Below, piece by piece: positions 17,809 to 25,137 of a stretch of 37,384 bases of DNA. The position numbers and the translations under genes were made by a program. The notes under the pieces were generated by a model, which did no database searches, was not told where the DNA came from, and saw nothing but the letters and a program-made list of their open reading frames with translations. This DNA comes from Burkholderiaceae bacterium (GTDB lineage: Bacteria; Pseudomonadota; Gammaproteobacteria; Burkholderiales; Burkholderiaceae). Each line of letters opens with the position of its first letter. Positions within the stretch are counted from its first letter, which is position 1. The DNA lies in NCBI GenBank assembly GCA_021166835.1, contig JAJPEN010000022.1, positions 1 through 37,384 of the forward strand, given 5' to 3'.

Positions 17809-19116
17809 ATGGCCGACCGACGCTTCCACCCCGAGACGCTGGCGATCCACGCCGGGCAGATTCCGGACGCGGCGACCGGTTCGCGCGCGCTGCCGATCTA
17901 CCAGACGACCAGCTACGTCTTCGACAGCGCCGACCATGCCGCGTCGCTGTTCAACCTGCAGACCTTCGGCAACGTCTACTCGCGGCTGTCGAATCCCACG
18001 GTGGCTGCACTGGAGGAACGCGTCGCCGCGCTCGAAGGCGGGCGCGCAGCGGTGGCGGCCGCCAGCGGCATGGCCGCCGAAGCGCTCGCGCTCACGACGA
18101 TGCTGCAGCAGGGCGACCACGTGGTGGCGGCGAGCGCGCTGTACGGCGGCACGGTGACGATGCTCGCGGTCAACCTGCGCCGCTTCGGCATCGAGACGAG
18201 CTTCGTCGACCCGACGAGGCCCGAGGCTTTCGCCGAGGCGATGCGGCCGAACACGCGCGCCGTGTTCGCCGAGACGCTGGGCAACCCGAGCCTGCAGGTG
18301 CTCGACATCGCCGCGGTGGCGGACGTGGCGCACGCGCACGGCGTGCCGCTCGTCGTCGACAACACGGTACCGAGCCCGTTCCTGTGCACGCCGATCGCCT
18401 TCGGCGCCGATCTCGTCGTGCACGCGGCCACCAAGTATCTCGGCGGCCACGGCACTACGCTCGCCGGCATCGTCGTCGAGAGCGGCAGGTTCCCCTGGGA
18501 CAACGGCAGGTTCCCGGGCATGACCGAGCCTTCGCCCGGCTATCACGGCGTGAAGTTCTACGAGACCTTCGGCGACTTCGGCTTCACGATGCGCGCGCGG
18601 ATGGAATCGCTGCGCGTGTTCGGCGCGTCGCTCGCGCCGATGAGCGCCTGGCAGATCCTGCAGGGCATCGAAACGCTGCCGGTGCGCATGGAGCGGCACT
18701 GCGCGAACGCGCTGCGCGTGGCCGAGCACCTGCGTTCGCATCCGCAGGTCAGCTGGGTGTCGTACCCGGGATTGCCCGATCATCCGCAGCACGAGTTGGT
18801 GCGACGGCAGATGCGCATGGTGGACGGGAAGCCAGGTGCATCAGGACTGCTCGCCTTCGGCGTGAAGGGCGGCCTGGAGGCGGGCGTGCGCTTCATCGAG
18901 GCGGCGCAGTTCATGAGTCATCTGGCGAACATCGGCGACACGCGAACGCTGATCATCCATCCGGCGTCGACCACGCATCGACAGCTCGACGAAGCCCAGC
19001 AGCGCGCCGCAGGCGTCACGCCCGACATGGTGCGCATCTCGGTGGGGCTCGAGCACATCGACGACATCCTGTGGGACGTCGATCAGGCGCTCGACGCCGC
19101 GAGCGCGCGTCGATGA
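17809..19116 (+). CDS. metY: O-acetylhomoserine sulfhydrylase (MetY, PLP-dependent)
   Basis: A 435-residue cytoplasmic enzyme of the Cys/Met metabolism PLP family. MetY joins O-acetylhomoserine and sulfide to homocysteine in methionine synthesis. Markers are ETLAIHAGQIPDAATGSRALPIYQTTSYVF at the N-terminus, YSRLSNPT, the PLP lysine Lys209 in VVHAATKYLGGHGTT, and the MetY-type segment GRFPWDNGRFPGMTEPSPGYHGVKF that separates it from cystathionine synthases and lyases. Length fits MetY (~430) rather than MetB/MetC (~390). Its stop overlaps the start of the MOSC gene (ATGA). A relaxed specificity for O-succinylhomoserine cannot be excluded. Confidence 0.93.
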   Translation: MADRRFHPETLAIHAGQIPDAATGSRALPIYQTTSYVFDSADHAASLFNLQTFGNVYSRLSNPTVAALEERVAALEGGRAAVAAASGMAAEALALTTMLQQGDHVVAASALYGGTVTMLAVNLRRFGIETSFVDPTRPEAFAEAMRPNTRAVFAETLGNPSLQVLDIAAVADVAHAHGVPLVVDNTVPSPFLCTPIAFGADLVVHAATKYLGGHGTTLAGIVVESGRFPWDNGRFPGMTEPSPGYHGVKFYETFGDFGFTMRARMESLRVFGASLAPMSAWQILQGIETLPVRMERHCANALRVAEHLRSHPQVSWVSYPGLPDHPQHELVRRQMRMVDGKPGASGLLAFGVKGGLEAGVRFIEAAQFMSHLANIGDTRTLIIHPASTTHRQLDEAQQRAAGVTPDMVRISVGLEHIDDILWDVDQALDAASARR

Positions 19117-19796
19117 AGACCATCGGCAGCGTTTGCGCCGTGCTGACGGGGCGGGCGAGGACCGTCCGCCCCGGCTTCGTCACGGGAATCGACAAGCAGG
19201 AACGCCTCGGGCCCGTCGCGGCAGGCCCCGAAGGGCTCGACGGCGACGAGCAGGGCGATCGCCGCGTGCACGGCGGGCCCGACAAGGCGGTGCATCTGTA
19301 TCCGCGCGAGCACTACGAGCCGTGGATCATCGAACTGGGTGCGTTGCCGGTGCTCGGCGCGCCCGGCGCCTTCGGCGAGAACCTGAGCACCGCGGGGCTG
19401 CTCGAGAACGACGTGTGCCTGGGCGATACGGTTCGCGTCGGCGGCGTCGTTCTCCAGGTGTCGCAGTCGCGCCAGCCGTGCTGGAGGCTCAATCACCGCT
19501 TCGGCGTAGCCGACATGGCGCGGCGGGTGCAGGAGCGGTCGCGTCCCGGCTGGTATTGCCGCGTGCTGCAACCCGGCGAGTTGCGTGCCGGAGATTCGAT
19601 CGAATTGCTCGAGCGACCGCATCCCGAATGGCCGCTCGAGCGCTTGATGCGGCTGCTGTATCGCAGCGATCCGACCGATCCGGATCTTGTGCTTGCGCTG
19701 CAACTGCCGATAGTGCCGTCCTGGCGGCGATTGTTTGAACGCCGTATCGAGTCTGGGCAGATCGAAGATTGGCGGGGACGGCTGTTCGGAGCGTGA
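19113..19796 (+). CDS. MOSC-domain protein, YiiM-like
   Basis: 227 residues. The MOSC (molybdenum cofactor sulfurase C-terminal) domain spans residues ~20-170: a DEQGDRRVHGGPDKAVHLYPREHYEPW motif, GAFGENLSTAGLLENDVCLGDTVRVGG, and the conserved cysteine in SQSRQPCWRLNHRFG. A helical YiiM-type tail follows. E. coli YiiM binds Moco and reduces N-hydroxylated compounds such as 6-hydroxylaminopurine, using the MOSC cysteine as the molybdenum ligand. The start overlaps the metY stop by ATGA, so the two are co-translated. That could tie it to sulfur supply, but this pairing is only suggestive. Confidence 0.92.
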   Translation: MKTIGSVCAVLTGRARTVRPGFVTGIDKQERLGPVAAGPEGLDGDEQGDRRVHGGPDKAVHLYPREHYEPWIIELGALPVLGAPGAFGENLSTAGLLENDVCLGDTVRVGGVVLQVSQSRQPCWRLNHRFGVADMARRVQERSRPGWYCRVLQPGELRAGDSIELLERPHPEWPLERLMRLLYRSDPTDPDLVLALQLPIVPSWRRLFERRIESGQIEDWRGRLFGA

Positions 19797-19830
19797 TTGT
19801 GCGGTAGCACGGTCCTGCGATCGGCTGGAG

Positions 19831-20877
19831 CTAGAACGTTCCCCGATACAGCGCGCAGCCGCGGCATACGTCCGGTGGCGAATCGGAGGCGAGTGCGCGG
19901 CGGAAGGCCTGGGCGTCCTCCGAATGCCAGCGGCGCCGCAAGCCATCCGAGGTGCCGTCGAAGACGTTGCCGAAGCTCGCCCGGTCGGCGGTGGCGACCA
20001 TGCAGCACGGCAGCAGCTCGCCGGCGGCGGTGACGTAGATCTGCTCCCAGGGCCAGCGGCAGCGCGGCGCAGCGGCATCGGCCGAGGCCGAGGCCGAGAC
20101 TGAGGCCGATGCCCGCATCTTCGGCGCCAGTCGCGGCAGGTGCAGGCGCAGGCCGAGCGAATCGGCGAGCGTGCGCGCATCGTCGAACACCGCCTGTGCG
20201 CGTTCGAGGTCTTTCGGGCGCAGCTGCGCGCCGCGCACGTAGTCCCGTATCGGGATGTAGCCCGGCGCGAGTCCTGCCTGCTCCAGGTCGCTCGACAGCC
20301 GCTGCACGAGCAGCTCCGGCACGCCGTGTGCGTGCAGCAGCCGCAGCAGCGCCGGAAGCTCGTCGAGGTTCGAGCGCATCAGCACCATCACCCCTCGCAC
20401 TTCGAGGCGGCTTCGATGTTCCTCGCGCGCGCGCATCAGCCGATCCAGGTTGCGCACGACCTTGTCGAAGGACGCCTTGCGCCGGATCGCCTGGTAGACC
20501 TCGCGGCTCGCGCCGTCGATCGACACCGACAGCGAAGCGAGCCCACACGACACGCATCGCGCCGCGCGCGCCGGAGTGAGCAGCGTCAGGTTGGTGTTCG
20601 CCGACACGCGGATCCCGCGCGCGGCGGCCAGCTCGACCATGTCGAAGAACGCCGGATGCAGCATCGGCTCGCCCAGCCCCTGCAGGTGCAGGGTCTCCAG
20701 TCCCGGCAACTGGTCGAGCAGCGAGCGGAACCGGTCGATCGACATCTCGCCGACCGCGTCGATGCGCTCGTTGACCGTGCACATCCGGCACGCGAGATTG
20801 CAGCGCCCGATGGGCTCGATCTGGGCGAAGCGGGGAAGCGGCGGATTCTCGTCGACGACGACGTTGTCTGTCTTCAT
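19831..20877 (-). CDS. Radical SAM protein with SPASM-like C-terminal cluster domain
   Basis: 348 residues. The radical SAM cluster motif is CNLACRMC (CxxxCxxC, residues ~26-33), followed by the GLGEPMLHP segment that contacts SAM. The C-terminal part has CRWPWEQIYVTAAGELLPCC and VCRGCALY, the arrangement of a SPASM-type auxiliary Fe-S domain. The family modifies peptides, sugars or other substrates; no precursor peptide gene is visible next to it. A short Ser/Ala run (SASVSASASADA) sits just before the SPASM part. The ATG at 20877 has no strong ribosome binding site; an in-frame start further upstream is possible. It is divergent from the CBS gene. Confidence 0.88.
   Translation of the reverse strand: MKTDNVVVDENPPLPRFAQIEPIGRCNLACRMCTVNERIDAVGEMSIDRFRSLLDQLPGLETLHLQGLGEPMLHPAFFDMVELAAARGIRVSANTNLTLLTPARAARCVSCGLASLSVSIDGASREVYQAIRRKASFDKVVRNLDRLMRAREEHRSRLEVRGVMVLMRSNLDELPALLRLLHAHGVPELLVQRLSSDLEQAGLAPGYIPIRDYVRGAQLRPKDLERAQAVFDDARTLADSLGLRLHLPRLAPKMRASASVSASASADAAAPRCRWPWEQIYVTAAGELLPCCMVATADRASFGNVFDGTSDGLRRRWHSEDAQAFRRALASDSPPDVCRGCALYRGTF
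20084..20107. repeat. GAGGCC hexamer repeat inside the radical SAM gene
   Basis: Four tandem hexamers (GAGGCC, GAGGCC, GAGACT, GAGGCC) lie at 20084-20107. On the minus strand they encode alternating Ser/Ala residues in the hinge before the C-terminal cluster domain. As 6-bp units they can change copy number in frame. Confidence 0.7.
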
Positions 20878-20990
20878 CGACGGGTTGCGGCAATCGCCGT
20901 TCCCGTCGTTGCAGCGATAATGGCGGGGAACAGCCACCGCAGGACTGGTCCGCCGCTGGCCGGCGAGGCGAGTCGCCACGGAGAAAACCG

Positions 20991-21398
20991 ATGAGCCCAA
21001 GAAAGCCGGTCGAGGAATACACGACCCCCAATCCCGTCACCGCCAACGAGAACACGTCGATCGACGAGTTGCGCGCGCTGATGACCACCTATGGCGTGCG
21101 CCACCTGCCGATCGTGCGCAACGGCGACGTCGTCGGCCTGGTGAGCGACCGCGATCTGCGCATCGCGCAGGGCCTGAGCGCCGCGCACCAGCTCCAGGTG
21201 CTCGCCGCCGACATCATGTCGATCGACCCGGTCTCCGTGAAGGCGGACACTCCGCTGGACGAGGTCGCGCTGACGATGTCCGACCGCAAGATCGGCAGCG
21301 TGCTCGTTCACGAAGCCGACGGCACGTTCCTGGGAATCTTCACGCTGACCGACGCGCTGAACGCGCTGATCGAGGTGGTTCGCGCCCGCGGCGGCTGA
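20991..21398 (+). CDS. CBS-domain pair protein
   Basis: 135 residues made of two CBS motifs: TPNPVTANENTSIDELRALMTTYGVRHLPIVRNGDVVGLVSDRDLR and IDPVSVKADTPLDEVALTMSDRKIGSVLVHEADGTFLGIFTLTDALNAL. CBS pairs bind adenine nucleotides or SAM and act as energy or ligand sensors; the stand-alone form's partner is unknown. GGAG at 20980-20983, seven bases before the ATG, supports this start. The stop codon TGA (21396-21398) lies within the CTGAG target duplication of the adjacent MITE-like element. A GATAAT sequence (20916-20921) is a possible -10 but lacks a partner -35. Confidence 0.92.
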   Translation: MSPRKPVEEYTTPNPVTANENTSIDELRALMTTYGVRHLPIVRNGDVVGLVSDRDLRIAQGLSAAHQLQVLAADIMSIDPVSVKADTPLDEVALTMSDRKIGSVLVHEADGTFLGIFTLTDALNALIEVVRARGG

Positions 21399-21399
21399 G

Positions 21400-21556
21400 A
21401 AGCTGTGAACGAATCCGCCATGCCCGCTCGTTCCGCCCAGACGCGCCCACTCTGCGTTGAAAATGCTCGCCGTCGCCCGAGCTCGGGCTGCGCTTTGCGC
21501 CTTGTTTGGGCGCGCCGGGGCGCCCCGCTCGGGCACGCCGGATTCATTCACAGCTT
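21400..21556. mobile_element. 157-bp MITE-like element with terminal inverted repeats and 5-bp target duplication
   Basis: The ends are AAGCTGTGAACGAATCCG (from 21400) and the complement of CGGATTCATTCACAGCTT (to 21556): 18 bp with one mismatch. Beyond them the complementarity continues imperfectly for about 20 more bases (xCxTGCCCGxxCG). CTGAG occurs just outside both ends (21395-21399 and 21557-21561), as expected of a target-site duplication. The interior encodes no transposase, so the element is non-autonomous. Removing it and one CTGAG restores GGCTGAGACTCAGCC, a perfect palindrome that brings the stops of the CBS and thioredoxin genes to within five bases. Confidence 0.8.
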
Positions 21557-21563
21557 CTGAGAC

Positions 21564-21896
21564 TCAGCCGGCCTCGCGCTGCCGCTCGAGCGCTTCGACG
21601 ATCGCTTCCTTGCGCGGCGGCCGCACGAGACGCGCGACCTCGCGCCCGTCGCTGAGGAAGACGAGCGTGGGCCACAGCTTCACGCCGAACGAGCGCCCGA
21701 GGCGTCGCCCCGGGCCGTCCTCGATCTTCAGGTGGCGCACTTCGGGCCGATCGGCCAGCGCCGCCTCGAGCATCGGCTGCGTACGGCCGCAGTAGCCGCA
21801 CCACGGCGTGCCGAACTCGACCAGCGTGGCGCCGGGCAGCGCATCGACTTCCTCGCGCGAAGGCTCGCGCTCGGCGTAATCGCGGTTCATCGTCAT
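21564..21896 (-). CDS. Thioredoxin-like protein with WCGYC active site
   Basis: 110 residues, one thioredoxin fold. The active site is GTPWCGYCGRTQPMLEAAL, with Cys-Gly-Tyr-Cys in place of the Cys-Gly-Pro-Cys of housekeeping thioredoxin. The cis-proline strand is KLWPTLVFLSDGREVARLVRP. No signal peptide is present, so it acts in the cytoplasm as a reductase or redox partner. The start at 21896 fits GGAG eight bases upstream on the minus strand; another ATG two codons later is possible. It lies 49 bp downstream of the diaminopimelate dehydrogenase gene on the same strand and may share its transcript. Confidence 0.9.
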   Translation of the reverse strand: MTMNRDYAEREPSREEVDALPGATLVEFGTPWCGYCGRTQPMLEAALADRPEVRHLKIEDGPGRRLGRSFGVKLWPTLVFLSDGREVARLVRPPRKEAIVEALERQREAG

Positions 21897-21945
21897 CGCG
21901 CAGGCTCCTGCAAGCGGGGTTCCCCGATCGCCCCGTCGCGTCCGC

Positions 21946-22932
21946 TCAGAGCAACTCGGCGCGCAGCGCCGCCGCACTCTTCGGCGACAGCAGCGCCGGG
22001 GCGATGTCGAAGACCGTGCGCGCGCCCGTTTCTCCGCGCTTCGACAGCCGCGCCGCCGCGCGCGCATAGGCGACCAGCACGCTCGCCGTGAACTCGGGGT
22101 TGCTGTCGAGCTTCAACGAGAACTCGACCGTCTGCGACGTGCGTTCTCCGGTCGTGCCGGTGCGGATGACGAAGCCGCCGTGCGGCATCGCCGCGTGCTC
22201 GCGCCGCAGCGTCGCCTCGTCGATGAAATGCACGGCGGTGTCGTAGTCGGCGAAGTAATCGGGCATCGTGCGGATCGCCTGCTCGACGGCGCGGGGGTCG
22301 GCTCCTTCCTCGAGCACCACCCAGCACTCGCGCGTGTGCTTCTCTCGTGTGGACAGCGAAGGATTCTCGCCGCGGCGCACGCGTTCGATCGCTTCGGGCA
22401 CCGGCACCGTGTACTGCACGCCGGCGCGCACGCCGGGAACGCGCCGGATCGCGTCCGAATGCCCCTGGCTCAGTCCGCGGCCCCAGAAGGTGTAGGTGGC
22501 GCCCTGCGCGAGCACCGATTCGCCGTACAGCCGCGCCAGCGAGAACAGGCCCGGATCCCAGCCGATGGCGATGATCGAGGTCTTGCCGGCGGCACGCGCC
22601 GCGGCGTCGACCGCGTCGAAATACTGCGGGATGCGCGCATGCGTGTCGAAGCTGTCCACCGTGTTGAAGCGGGCCGCCAGCGCCGGCCCCTGCTCGGGGA
22701 GGTCGGACTTCGAGCCGCCGCACAGCACGAGCACGTCGATGCGATCGGCGAAGGCGTCGATGCCGTCGAGCGGGTGCACGCCCACGTCCGCGGACAACGG
22801 GCGCACGGATTCCGGATCGCGGCGCGTGAAGATGCCGACCAGCTCCGTGTCGGGGTTCTGCGCGATCGCCGCCTCGACGCCGCGTCCCAGGTTTCCGTAG
22901 CCCGCAATGCCCAGTCTGATCTTCGTACCCAC
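21946..22932 (-). CDS. ddh: meso-diaminopimelate D-dehydrogenase
   Basis: A 328-residue NADPH-dependent enzyme that interconverts meso-2,6-diaminopimelate and L-2-amino-6-oxopimelate, a one-step branch of lysine/peptidoglycan-precursor synthesis. The Rossmann motif is LGIAGYGNLGRGVEAAI; TRRDPES follows at the cofactor phosphate site. The substrate part shows IAIGWDPGLFSLARLYGES, FWGRGLSQGHSDAIRRVPGV and TGTTGERTSQTVEFSLKLDSNPEFTASVLVAYARA, all characteristic of Ddh. The gene is patchy in bacteria that otherwise use the succinylase route, so transfer is possible, although base composition looks native. It follows the yeiH-like gene by 36 bp on the same strand. Confidence 0.93.
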   Translation of the reverse strand: MGTKIRLGIAGYGNLGRGVEAAIAQNPDTELVGIFTRRDPESVRPLSADVGVHPLDGIDAFADRIDVLVLCGGSKSDLPEQGPALAARFNTVDSFDTHARIPQYFDAVDAAARAAGKTSIIAIGWDPGLFSLARLYGESVLAQGATYTFWGRGLSQGHSDAIRRVPGVRAGVQYTVPVPEAIERVRRGENPSLSTREKHTRECWVVLEEGADPRAVEQAIRTMPDYFADYDTAVHFIDEATLRREHAAMPHGGFVIRTGTTGERTSQTVEFSLKLDSNPEFTASVLVAYARAAARLSKRGETGARTVFDIAPALLSPKSAAALRAELL

Positions 22933-22968
22933 GACGCCCCCTGCGTCTCTTTTCGATGAAGGCGCCGA

Positions 22969-24042
22969 TTATGCGCGTGCGGCGAGCAGCTGCCCGAGCG
23001 CAACGTTTATGACGTAGCCGCCCGCGACCAGGAACACGAACAGCGACGCGGCGAGTTTCAGGGGCGCCACCCCGGCCCGGCGGAAAGCCTCCACGCGCGT
23101 GCACAGCCCGAGTGCTGCCATTGCCATGCCGAGCAGCAGCGTATCGATCGCGACCAGCGCCTCCACCAGGCGAGCGGGAAGCACGCCCAGCGAATGCACG
23201 CCTGCCGTGGCGACGAAGAGCAGTGCGAACCAGGGAATGGCGATACGCGCGCGACCGCCCGCGGCGCGGTCCTCGTTGCCCCTCGCGCCGATCCAGCCGA
23301 GCGCGAGCAGGAAGGGCGCGAGCATCATCACGCGCAGCATCTTCTCGATGACCGCGCTGGCGGCCGCTTCCTCGCCGATGCTGCGCCCGGCGGCGACGAC
23401 CTGCGCGACTTCGTGGACCGTCGAACCGACGAACACGCCGTAGGCGTGCTCGGAGAGCCCGAGAAACGGATACAGAAGCGGATACGCGAACATCGACAGC
23501 GTGCCGAACACGACGACCGTGGCGACGGCTACCGAGACCCGCTCCGGGCGGCCGGCGACCACCGGTTGCGTGGCGATCACCGCTGCCGCGCCGCAGATCG
23601 AACTGCCGGCCCCGATGAGTATCGCGGTCGTGCGATCGAGTCCGAAGACGCGCGTGCCCAGTCGCACGGCGAGTGCGAAGGTGAGGCACAGGACCGCCAG
23701 CGCGATCGCCACGCCGCTCCAGCCCACTTCGGCGATCTGCTGGAACGTGATGCGAAGCCCGTAGAGCACGACGGCGGCGCGCAGCAGCGGCCCCTTGCAG
23801 AAATCGATGCCGGCATCGCCGCGGGCGGCGATCCCGGACAGGCGGCTGTTGCCGACGATCATGCCCAGCACGATCGCCAGCGTGAGCGCGCTCAGCCCCC
23901 AGGCCTGCGCATGCGACGTCGCCGCCAGCGCACTCGCCGCCGCCGCGAGCGCGCCGACGAGTGCGACGCCGCCGGCCGTCGACGCCCGGCGCGCCGGGCG
24001 CATCGCTGTCGATTTCGTGTTCGAGGCGGTAGTCGCGCTCAT
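22969..24042 (-). CDS. YeiH-family putative sulfur-compound exporter (UPF0324/PSE family)
   Basis: A 357-residue membrane protein with about ten hydrophobic segments. Family markers are LSALTLAIVLGMIVGNS, GIDFCKGPLLRAAVVLYGLRITFQQIAEVG, ILIGAGSSICGAAAVIATQPV and VGSTVHEVAQVVAAGRSIG. The family is annotated as putative sulfate exporters and is associated with taurine/sulfonate degradation in several bacteria; the real substrate is unproven here. The ATG at 24042 follows GGAG on the minus strand. The LysR-type gene is divergent across an 92-bp gap, the same arrangement as E. coli yeiE-yeiH, so that regulator probably controls it. Confidence 0.92.
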   Translation of the reverse strand: MSATTASNTKSTAMRPARRASTAGGVALVGALAAAASALAATSHAQAWGLSALTLAIVLGMIVGNSRLSGIAARGDAGIDFCKGPLLRAAVVLYGLRITFQQIAEVGWSGVAIALAVLCLTFALAVRLGTRVFGLDRTTAILIGAGSSICGAAAVIATQPVVAGRPERVSVAVATVVVFGTLSMFAYPLLYPFLGLSEHAYGVFVGSTVHEVAQVVAAGRSIGEEAAASAVIEKMLRVMMLAPFLLALGWIGARGNEDRAAGGRARIAIPWFALLFVATAGVHSLGVLPARLVEALVAIDTLLLGMAMAALGLCTRVEAFRRAGVAPLKLAASLFVFLVAGGYVINVALGQLLAARA

Positions 24043-24082
24043 TCAGGCTCCGCGGGAAAGCCGTGAGCATCGCGCACCTGGA

Positions 24083-24103
24083 ATCATGAGTCCAATACAT
24101 AAT
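24083..24103. promoter_or_regulatory. LysR-type operator candidate between yeiH-like and lysR-type genes
   Basis: The AT-rich island in the divergent gap holds ATCATG (24083-24088) and CATAAT (24098-24103), an inverted repeat ATnATG-N9-CATnAT. It includes a T-N11-A core (T24087, A24099), the usual LysR-family binding pattern. CATAAT could also serve as the -10 box for the regulator gene. Assignment rests on position and symmetry alone. Confidence 0.5.
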
Positions 24104-24134
24104 GTTCAGCATCGCATGAGCTGAGGTTATGGCA

Positions 24135-25103
24135 ATGAATCTCCACCTGCTGCGCGTCTTCTTCGAGGTGGCGCAGCGGCGCAGCTTTTCGCGCGCGGCC
24201 GAAGCGCTGTTCGTCAGCCAGCCGGCCGTCTCCAAGGCCGTGCGGGAACTCGAGCGCCAGCTCGGTCTGCCGCTGATCGAACGTGCGGCGCCCCGCAGGC
24301 ACGGGGCGCGTGCCGGGCCGGGCCCGACGGAAGGACGCGGGGTGCGGCTCACCGACGGCGGACGCGCCTTGCTCGAGCATGCGCGCGGCATCTTCTCGCT
24401 CGAGCGGGCGGCGCTCGACGACGTGCGCGCGCGCGTCGGTCGCGAACGCGGCCGCCTGTCGATCGGCGCGAGCACGACGATCGCCGGCTACTGGATCGCG
24501 CCGTACCTTGCCGCGCTGCTCGCCCGCTCCCCTGCGATCGAAGTGCAGGTGCGCGTGGGCAATACCGCGACGATCGCGCAGGCGCTCGTCGATTGCGAAA
24601 TCGACGTCGCACTCGTCGAGGGAGCGGTGCACGATGCGCGCATCGAGGCGCTACGCTGGCGCGACGAAGCGATGGGCATCGTGGTCGCGTCGAACGACGC
24701 GCTCGCGCGCAGGCGCGTCGTCGACGCGAAGATGCTCGATGCGCGCAACTGGGTCGTGCGCGAGGCGGGATCGGGAACGCGCGAAGTCGGCGAGCGGCTG
24801 ATGCGAGCCCATGGCATCGAGCCTGCGCGCACGATCGAGCTGGGCAGCAACGAAGGGATCGCGCGCGCCGTGGCGGCCGGCGTCGGCCTCGCGCTGCTGC
24901 CCGAGTCGATCGTTCGCGAACTGCGGGCCACCGGAGCCGTGGCGCTCGTGCGTTATCCGCGGGAGCTGCCCCTCAGCCGGCCGCTGTACAGGCTGCTGTT
25001 GCGCGAGCGGCCCGCGTCGCCTCTGGCGAGCGCATTCTGCGAGCTGCTGTCGAGCGTCGACCGGAACGCGGCGCGCGGGCGCGCCCGGTGCGACGTGAAA
25101 TAA
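24135..25103 (+). CDS. LysR-family transcriptional regulator with an unusual wing insertion
   Basis: 322 residues. The winged helix-turn-helix is at residues 1-~75 (LHLLRVFFEVAQRRSFSRAAEALFVSQPAVSKAVRELERQLG), the ligand-binding domain at ~90-300 (GRLSIGASTTIAGYWIAPYLAALL). Between LPLIER and GVRLTDGG about 17 extra residues (51-67, rich in Arg, Gly, Pro) replace the usual two to five-residue wing turn. I chose the ATG at 24135: GAGG at 24123-24126 is eight bases upstream of it but only two from the ATG at 24129. It is divergent from the yeiH-like gene and likely regulates it; E. coli YeiE is an analogous neighbour regulator. Confidence 0.92.
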   Translation: MNLHLLRVFFEVAQRRSFSRAAEALFVSQPAVSKAVRELERQLGLPLIERAAPRRHGARAGPGPTEGRGVRLTDGGRALLEHARGIFSLERAALDDVRARVGRERGRLSIGASTTIAGYWIAPYLAALLARSPAIEVQVRVGNTATIAQALVDCEIDVALVEGAVHDARIEALRWRDEAMGIVVASNDALARRRVVDAKMLDARNWVVREAGSGTREVGERLMRAHGIEPARTIELGSNEGIARAVAAGVGLALLPESIVRELRATGAVALVRYPRELPLSRPLYRLLLRERPASPLASAFCELLSSVDRNAARGRARCDVK

Positions 25104-25137
25104 TCGGTCGCGTTCGAACACGAGAGCCCGCGCCCGC

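Noticed and set aside
21308..21547. 79-residue minus-strand open frame over the MITE-like element
   Set aside because: It arises from the element's sequence and the antisense of the CBS gene, and has no start signal or domain. It is a product of the repeat, not a gene.
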